Below, one piece after another: positions 59,806-64,000 of a stretch of 64,000 nucleotides of DNA. A program made the position numbers and the translations under genes. Positions within the stretch are counted from its first letter, which is position 1, and every line of letters starts with the position of its first letter. The stretch lies in contig JAHBAS020000007.1 in NCBI GenBank assembly GCA_018499965.2, positions 23,303 to 87,302 of the forward strand, written 5' to 3'. The notes under the pieces are model-generated. The model made no database searches, was not told where the DNA came from, and saw only the letters and a program-made list of their open reading frames with translations. Origin of the DNA: Candidatus Uhrbacteria bacterium. GTDB lineage: Bacteria; Patescibacteriota; Patescibacteriia; 2-12-FULL-60-25.

Positions 59806-60624
59806 TCAATACTTCGCTTGAGCGACTTCGAAAGATCGCTGATTTTCCGCATAGAGGTTTTGAATCTCTACCGAGGTCATGGCGCGCTTGTACAAGCGGA
59901 CGTCATCGATAAGGCCATTGTAGTAGTATGAGCTATTGTTTACGCGACCAACGCCAACGGTAGAGGTGCCAATGAATGCGCTGGGTGCGATCGTGGAAGC
60001 GGCGAGACTTCCATCGACGTATAGTTTTCGTGCGCGTGTCGTAGCATCGAACGTGCAGACATAGTGATGCCATTTCGTGTCGGTGAACGTGGCTGTGGTA
60101 TCGGTATTGTTTCCGTAGAAGTCACACATGAAGGTGTTGCCCGATCGGAAACCAAAGTGAAGCAATTGACTCACTCCCGCAACGGAGCCGGCAGAAAAAA
60201 TATTTTGATAAACGCCAGAAACTCTTCGTACCGCCCAGGCGGAAATCGTGAATGATTGGTTCGCGAGATTGATTTGGGCCGTACTTGCCACGTAGTCATC
60301 GGATCCATCGAATGACAGGGAGCATCCTTGTCCACTCGGCGTATCCGTTGACCATAGGGGTCCGTTCGTGAGGGTTCCTGGAGTCGCTGTTTCGGATTGA
60401 TCTGATACGGTTGTTCCAGAGCATTCGTCAAAATCCCATCTCATCGCAAGATCATCTCCGTAGGTGCGAAGCATTTGCGCAGAAAAGCCAGCGCCTTTGG
60501 CGATGCGAGCCTTTTCCCTGGATCCGCCAAGCTGTACCACGGCAAAGGTCGCAAGTAACCCGATGATCCCGATCACCACGAGGAGTTCGATCAAGGTAAA
60601 GCCCCTATGGGGAGTTTGTTTCAT
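59806..60624 (-). CDS. Type IV pilin-like protein with LamG domain
   Basis: 272 residues. Leader MKQTPHRG, then [36 protein letters not shown]. LamG part: [100 protein letters not shown]. Very close to 28760-29578, including the tail motif RSFEVAQAK / RSLEVAKK. A duplicated adhesive minor pilin. Starts 6 nt after TGC-TATACT. Confidence 0.9.
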   Translation of the reverse strand: MKQTPHRGFTLIELLVVIGIIGLLATFAVVQLGGSREKARIAKGAGFSAQMLRTYGDDLAMRWDFDECSGTTVSDQSETATPGTLTNGPLWSTDTPSGQGCSLSFDGSDDYVASTAQINLANQSFTISAWAVRRVSGVYQNIFSAGSVAGVSQLLHFGFRSGNTFMCDFYGNNTDTTATFTDTKWHHYVCTFDATTRARKLYVDGSLAASTIAPSAFIGTSTVGVGRVNNSSYYYNGLIDDVRLYKRAMTSVEIQNLYAENQRSFEVAQAKY

Positions 60625-60630
60625 GGGTGG

Positions 60631-60639
60631 AGTATAGCA
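60631..60639 (-). promoter_or_regulatory. Extended -10 box of a pilin gene
   Basis: TGCTATACT on the minus strand, 6 nt before the ATG at 60624, preceded by a T-run. Confidence 0.7.
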
Positions 60640-60750
60640 AAAAAAGAGTAGCGGTATCAGTACGAACATCGTGACCCGATGTTCGTATCGAGGCGATTTC
60701 AAAAGCAGAGGAGATCCTCTGCTTTTGACGGATGATACTGATCCTAACGA

Positions 60751-61743
60751 CTACTTTGCTGGGGAGATGGCCTTTTTTCCTGCAAGAACCGCAACGATAT
60801 TCTTCGCCGCGATGATTGCCATGTCTGCACGAGCTTCGTAGGTGGCGCTTGCGATGTGCGGCGTAAGGACCGCGTTCGGCATGGCGCGAAGTTCCAAATT
60901 GTCTGTGAGATCGCAGTCGATGGCCGGTTCGCATTCAAAGACGTCGATACCTGCTCCAGCAATGCGTTTCGTCTTCAACGCGCGACACAAGGCTTTCTCG
61001 TCCACGATCGGACCACGGGCGGTATTGATCAGGAGCGAGCCTTTCTTCATGAGGCTGAACTCGCGCGTTGAGATGAGATGACGCGTGGATGGGAACAACG
61101 GAACGTGGATGCTCACGATATCCGCTTGCGCGAGGACTTTATCCATCGGAAGGTGTTTGGCCTTGGCGTTCTTTTCGATGTCGGCGTTCTTGTTCAAATC
61201 GCTGTAGATCACGTTCATGCCAAATCCTTTATAGGCACGTTCTGCAACGGCTCCGCCGATACGACCGGCGCCGATAAGTCCGAGCGTTCTGCCTTTGAGA
61301 TTGTTTCCGAGGAAGAGATCCGGCGTCCAGCCTTTGTACTCGCCGTGCGTCGTGAAGATATGCGCTTCGGCAACGCGATGGGCGAGCGCGATCATGAGCG
61401 CGAACGTGTGTTCGGCAACGCTTTCGTTCACGACGTCGCTTGGGGTGTTAGTCACGATGACCTTGTGTTTCTTGGCGGCTTCAAGGTCGATATTATCAAA
61501 ACCCACGGCATAGTTCGCTACGATCTTGAGCTGCGGACCTACGGCCTTGAAGAACGCGTCATCGATGCGATTCGAAAGCAGGGTGAGGACCGCGTCTTTT
61601 CCCTTTGCGGCTTTGATCAAATCTTTCTGATCGATATTATGCGAAGCCGGCATCACCGTGACCTTGTGCTTCGCCTTTTTTAAAATTTCTACCGCGTCAT
61701 CCGCAAAACCTTTTGGATTAAAACCAATGAGAACGTTGGACAT
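60751..61743 (-). CDS. D-2-hydroxyacid dehydrogenase (glyoxylate/hydroxypyruvate reductase type)
   Basis: 330 residues. NAD(P)-binding motif GLIGAGRIGGAVAERAYKGFGMNVIYSD; substrate-domain contact NYAVGFDNIDLEAAKKHKVIVTNTP; catalytic Arg in NTARGPIVDEKAL, Glu in DVFECEP and His in LTPHIASATYEAR. Reduces a 2-keto acid such as glyoxylate or hydroxypyruvate; exact substrate unknown. Followed on the same strand by pilins but separated by about 125 bases; upstream is the octamer hairpin at 61762-61836. Confidence 0.9.
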   Translation of the reverse strand: MSNVLIGFNPKGFADDAVEILKKAKHKVTVMPASHNIDQKDLIKAAKGKDAVLTLLSNRIDDAFFKAVGPQLKIVANYAVGFDNIDLEAAKKHKVIVTNTPSDVVNESVAEHTFALMIALAHRVAEAHIFTTHGEYKGWTPDLFLGNNLKGRTLGLIGAGRIGGAVAERAYKGFGMNVIYSDLNKNADIEKNAKAKHLPMDKVLAQADIVSIHVPLFPSTRHLISTREFSLMKKGSLLINTARGPIVDEKALCRALKTKRIAGAGIDVFECEPAIDCDLTDNLELRAMPNAVLTPHIASATYEARADMAIIAAKNIVAVLAGKKAISPAK

Positions 61744-61761
61744 AGTTTGGATAAAAGAATA

Positions 61762-61836
61762 AGTCGGTAGGTCGGTAAGTTTGTACGTCGGTAGATACAA
61801 GATCTACGAACCTACGAACTCACGGGCCTACGGACC
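61762..61836. repeat. Octamer arrays forming a long hairpin
   Basis: Four units AGTCGGTA, GGTCGGTA, AGTTTGTA, CGTCGGTA (61762-61793), a centre GATACAAGATC, then four inverted units TACGAACC, TACGAACT, CACGGGCC, TACGGACC (61805-61836). Exact 8-nt phase on both arms. Between the dehydrogenase and the BASS transporter genes. Confidence 0.7.
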
Positions 61837-61839
61837 TGA

Positions 61840-62823
61840 TTATACCTTTTCGATCAAATGTGCGCGATGGAGGCCTTTCCGCTGATCCGGGAAAAGCCAT
61901 TTGAAGACCGGGAAGAGCGCCATGACGAGGATCGTGATGGCGACGAGCTTTGGGGCGATTTGGGTTTCCGGGAAAAACGTATCCGCCACCCAAATTCCCA
62001 TAGCGTAGCTCATGTAGGTCAAACAGAACGTTACGGTGAGGCGATCTTTTCGTTCGCGCCACGTAAGGGATGCAGTGGTAACCAAGGCGATGCCGAACCA
62101 GAAAATCATCATGAGTCCGGCAATGATCAGTCCATCGAAGCCGATCGTGATTAATCCATTCGTTCCTCCGCGCGCGCTTGCAGAGGCGATGGAGGCGACG
62201 ACGAGTCCGAATGCGGTGAGGTTCGTGAGTTTGATGGCAGTTTCAGCTTTTTCAATGCGTTTGGTTCCGAGCCGCATTTGTGCGAAACCTGAGAGGAGCA
62301 AGGGGATCACGATCACCGAAGCGATTTGCCACATCATGTCCGCAGTATCGAGCGTGACGGATTTTCCAACAAGGAGCTTGAGGACGAGGGGAACGGTAAT
62401 CGGCGCGATGGCATTCGTGGAAACGGCCATGAGGAGCGCGAGGGATGTGCGTCCGCCAAGGACATTGACGATGGCCGGGGCCGTGATACCGGTTGGCATG
62501 GCCGCAGCGATGATGAACGGGAGCGACCACTCCGGCGCGAACCAGGCGAGCGGAATCGCCACGAGGATGGGGAGGCCAACCATCATCATGAAATTGCCGA
62601 GCAGAAGCGTTTTCCAATCTTTGCTTTCCGTAAAGACTTCTCCGAACGCCAATCGGAGGCCAGTGGAGAACATGATGATTTGCAGGAACGTGCCGTTGAA
62701 AGGGTGGAGCGGCGCAAAGACGCGCGGAAAAATCAGCCCGATGACGAGCATGAAAATGATGAACGTAAGTTGTTGTGCACTGACGCCGTCAACGATGCGT
62801 TTGATGAACGATGGGCTATTCAT
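61840..62823 (-). CDS. Bile acid:sodium symporter (BASS) family transporter
   Basis: 327 residues, ten predicted membrane segments. Typical BASS stretches: LTFIIFMLVIGLIFPRVF, IIMFSTGLRLAFGEVF, IIAAAMPTGITAPAIVNVLGG (the crossover helix with TGIxxPxxV), ALLMAVSTNAIAPITVPLVL. Imports an organic anion with Na+; in bacteria substrates include pantoate, keto acids and bile acids. Its first 8 bases overlap the PfkB kinase gene end, so the two are coupled and the kinase may act on an imported compound. Confidence 0.88.
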   Translation of the reverse strand: MNSPSFIKRIVDGVSAQQLTFIIFMLVIGLIFPRVFAPLHPFNGTFLQIIMFSTGLRLAFGEVFTESKDWKTLLLGNFMMMVGLPILVAIPLAWFAPEWSLPFIIAAAMPTGITAPAIVNVLGGRTSLALLMAVSTNAIAPITVPLVLKLLVGKSVTLDTADMMWQIASVIVIPLLLSGFAQMRLGTKRIEKAETAIKLTNLTAFGLVVASIASASARGGTNGLITIGFDGLIIAGLMMIFWFGIALVTTASLTWRERKDRLTVTFCLTYMSYAMGIWVADTFFPETQIAPKLVAITILVMALFPVFKWLFPDQRKGLHRAHLIEKV

Positions 62824-63835
62824 GCAGGCGCGCGGATTTGATCACGATGCGCTTGAGGATATTTTCCGATGGCCATTCCGTTAAGAGTCCGGCTTTGGCG
62901 CCCATGTGGGTAATGACCCCAAGGGCATTCAACATACCGACTTTGAGTGCAATCGAAAGATCACACGTTTTGATGAATCCGGCCACGAAACCGCTTCCGA
63001 GCGCGTCTCCGGCTCCGGTGGTATTCACTCGCTTCCCTGGAAGCGGAGGTGCGTACCAGGTGCAGCATCGTGTGTGGAGGTAGCAGCCTTTTGGTCCGTC
63101 GCTCACGAGGAGTCCGATCTTCGGAAGGTGTCCGATCGTTTCGATGATTTTTTTGAGATGGCGCGGCGGCTGTTCGGCAAGTTGCCCAGCTTCTTCGCGA
63201 TTCACGTCAAACAGATCTACGCGCTTGATGAACGGCGCGAGCTTCGAGAGGCCTTTGGAGAGTTCGGCATTCCCAGGATTCCAGAATACGCTTGCTCCGC
63301 ACGCTTCTGCGCGATCGAGGATAAGGGAAAGGAGTCCGAGATCGCCGCCGAGCGAGGTGATGTAGAACCAACGCGGATTGAGCGTGGACCAAGGAATCTC
63401 GCGCTTGTTGATGAGCGCGCTCGCGCCTCGATACACGAGAATGGATCGCGAACCGATATCCGCGAGGAGGATGGTGCTCTGACCCGTGCCGAGTTCCTTA
63501 TCCGTTTGTACGAGACAATCGTCTACGCGGTGCTTGCGAAGATCTTCTCGAATGAGTTGGCTATAGATGTCCGCGCCCGTGCGACAAATCACCGCGCTTT
63601 TGATCTTGAGATTTCCGAATGTCGCTGCGGCATTCGTAGCGCCTCCACCGGTTTGGATTTCTACGCTCTGAACCGGAATTTTACTGTCAAAAGGGAAGCA
63701 GGTATCAAAACCATTCGGCGCATGCGGATCTTTTTTGATTTCAAACGCGTGACTTCGCACGTAATGATCCACGACCGCGCCTCCAACTGCGATAATGTCA
63801 TGCGTATGCTTTATTTTTTTGCCCCCCTTTGTCAT
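62816..63835 (-). CDS. PfkB-family carbohydrate or nucleoside kinase
   Basis: About 339 residues. PfkB signatures: the N-terminal GGGATNAAATFGNLKI and C-terminal NTTGAGDALGSGFVAGF (catalytic Asp), with DDCLVQTDKELGTGQSTILL and FWNPGNAELSKGL between. Phosphorylates a sugar, nucleoside or similar substrate. Starts at 63835, nine bases after TGC-TATACT; upstream ATGs would run through low-complexity repeats. Cotranscribed with the BASS transporter. Confidence 0.9.
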   Translation of the reverse strand: MTKGGKKIKHTHDIIAVGGAVVDHYVRSHAFEIKKDPHAPNGFDTCFPFDSKIPVQSVEIQTGGGATNAAATFGNLKIKSAVICRTGADIYSQLIREDLRKHRVDDCLVQTDKELGTGQSTILLADIGSRSILVYRGASALINKREIPWSTLNPRWFYITSLGGDLGLLSLILDRAEACGASVFWNPGNAELSKGLSKLAPFIKRVDLFDVNREEAGQLAEQPPRHLKKIIETIGHLPKIGLLVSDGPKGCYLHTRCCTWYAPPLPGKRVNTTGAGDALGSGFVAGFIKTCDLSIALKVGMLNALGVITHMGAKAGLLTEWPSENILKRIVIKSARLHE

Positions 63836-63844
63836 ATGACGCGT

Positions 63845-63853
63845 AGTATAGCA
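63845..63853 (-). promoter_or_regulatory. Extended -10 box
   Basis: TGCTATACT on the minus strand, 9 nt before the ATG at 63835. Confidence 0.55.
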
Positions 63854-63860
63854 GGAGGAA

Positions 63861-63981
63861 GGGGAGTGGGGAGTGGGTAAAGGGTAGAGGACGCATCGTA
63901 GGGACGCGGCATGCCGTGTCCCTACGACACCATTCATTTTTTCGCGCTCTACCTTATCTCCCCCCTTACTCCCCTCTACCC
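63861..63981. repeat. Heptamer arms around a REP-like palindrome
   Basis: A 30-bp palindrome (63897-63926; CGTAGGGAC...GTCCCTACG around CGGCATGCCG) is flanked by G/A-rich heptamers GGGGAGT, GGGGAGT, GGGTAAA, GGGTAGA (63861-63888) and by their inverted form up to 63981. The palindrome type GTAGGGACGCGGCATGCC is a familiar dispersed repeat in several bacterial groups. Confidence 0.7.
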
Positions 63982-64000
63982 CTGTCTCTTATACACATCT
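63982..64000 (+). other. Nextera/Tn5 mosaic-end adapter (artefact)
   Basis: CTGTCTCTTATACACATCT is identical to the Tn5 mosaic end used in Nextera libraries. It is sequencing adapter, not genome, and marks the contig end. Confidence 0.97.

Noticed and set aside
61762..61836. Octamer arrays as a CRISPR array
   Set aside because: Units are 8 nt, degenerate and adjacent without spacers; no cas genes in the window.
62036..63880. Long plus-strand frames opposite the BASS transporter and PfkB kinase
   Set aside because: Mirror frames of conserved genes; Arg/Ser-rich chance translations.

Overview
The window looks like a contig end from a Candidate Phyla Radiation (Patescibacteria) genome, most likely within Parcubacteria in the broad sense. 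This placement is inferred from style, not from a marker tree. The supporting signs are many short single-copy genes, five type IV pilin-like genes of which three carry a LamG-type domain, YwbE, two TrmB-type regulators, a minimal Isc-type Fe-S operon, numerous unrecognised membrane or lipoprotein genes, no biosynthetic operons, and a 23S-5S rRNA unit with no 16S gene in the 39 kb before it. TGA is used as an ordinary stop, so the code is not the UGA=Gly code of Gracilibacteria. The last 19 bases (63982-64000) are the Nextera/Tn5 mosaic-end adapter, so the contig stops there for technical reasons.

Layout. 0-10.4 kb: a partial methyltransferase, small hydrolases, YwbE, a Doc-type toxin-antitoxin pair under an operator array, a TrmB regulator, a P-loop kinase, a coiled-coil protein divergent from an M15-like peptidase, and a PIF1 helicase. 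10.4-17.1 kb: envelope genes, comprising three tiny membrane proteins, a beta-lactamase-fold protein, an ECF sigma factor with its probable membrane anti-sigma partner, and lipoproteins. 17.2-19.9 kb: Rrf2 regulator, cysteine desulfurase, IscU scaffold and a three-Cys ferredoxin. 20-25 kb: a cNMP-fold protein, an RNA/DNA methylase and a large membrane coiled-coil protein. 25.3-31.5 kb: rpsF-ssb-rpsR, an EpmA-like EF-P lysine ligase and EF-P itself, with two LamG pilins and a Nudix hydrolase between. 31.6-38.7 kb: a multi-PAS kinase lacking its phospho-acceptor His, tRNA-Leu, PP2C phosphatase, metallophosphoesterase, a degenerate Fic protein and RlmH. 38.7-42.6 kb: 23S and 5S rRNA. 42.6-44.95 kb: a gene-poor stretch with palindromes. 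45-54.6 kb: LytR_C protein, EndoQ-like nuclease, a 31-residue Lys-rich protein, MutY, HtpX, a cytochrome b5-like lipoprotein, a TrmB regulator and the CCA-adding enzyme. 54.9-57.8 kb: an AT-rich two-gene membrane island that looks imported. 58-64 kb: tRNA-Ala, three more pilins, then a dehydrogenase, a BASS transporter and a PfkB kinase.

How things fit together. Translation and its upkeep are prominent: EF-P plus its probable modifier, S6/S18, 23S/5S next to RlmH (which modifies 23S), the CCA enzyme and tRNAs. Surface display is the second theme (pilins, lipoproteins, sigma/anti-sigma pair, peptidoglycan-type hydrolases). DNA upkeep is third (MutY, EndoQ, SSB, PIF1).

The most consistent unexpected signal is promoter architecture. 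At least ten genes have a -10 box (often extended, TGC-TATACT) whose last base is exactly 6-7 nt before the start codon and which lack a Shine-Dalgarno site, which predicts leaderless mRNAs. Other genes in the same window use strong Shine-Dalgarno sites, so two initiation modes seem to coexist. Families of degenerate 7- and 8-nt tandem units arranged as long hairpins are the second unexplained signal.
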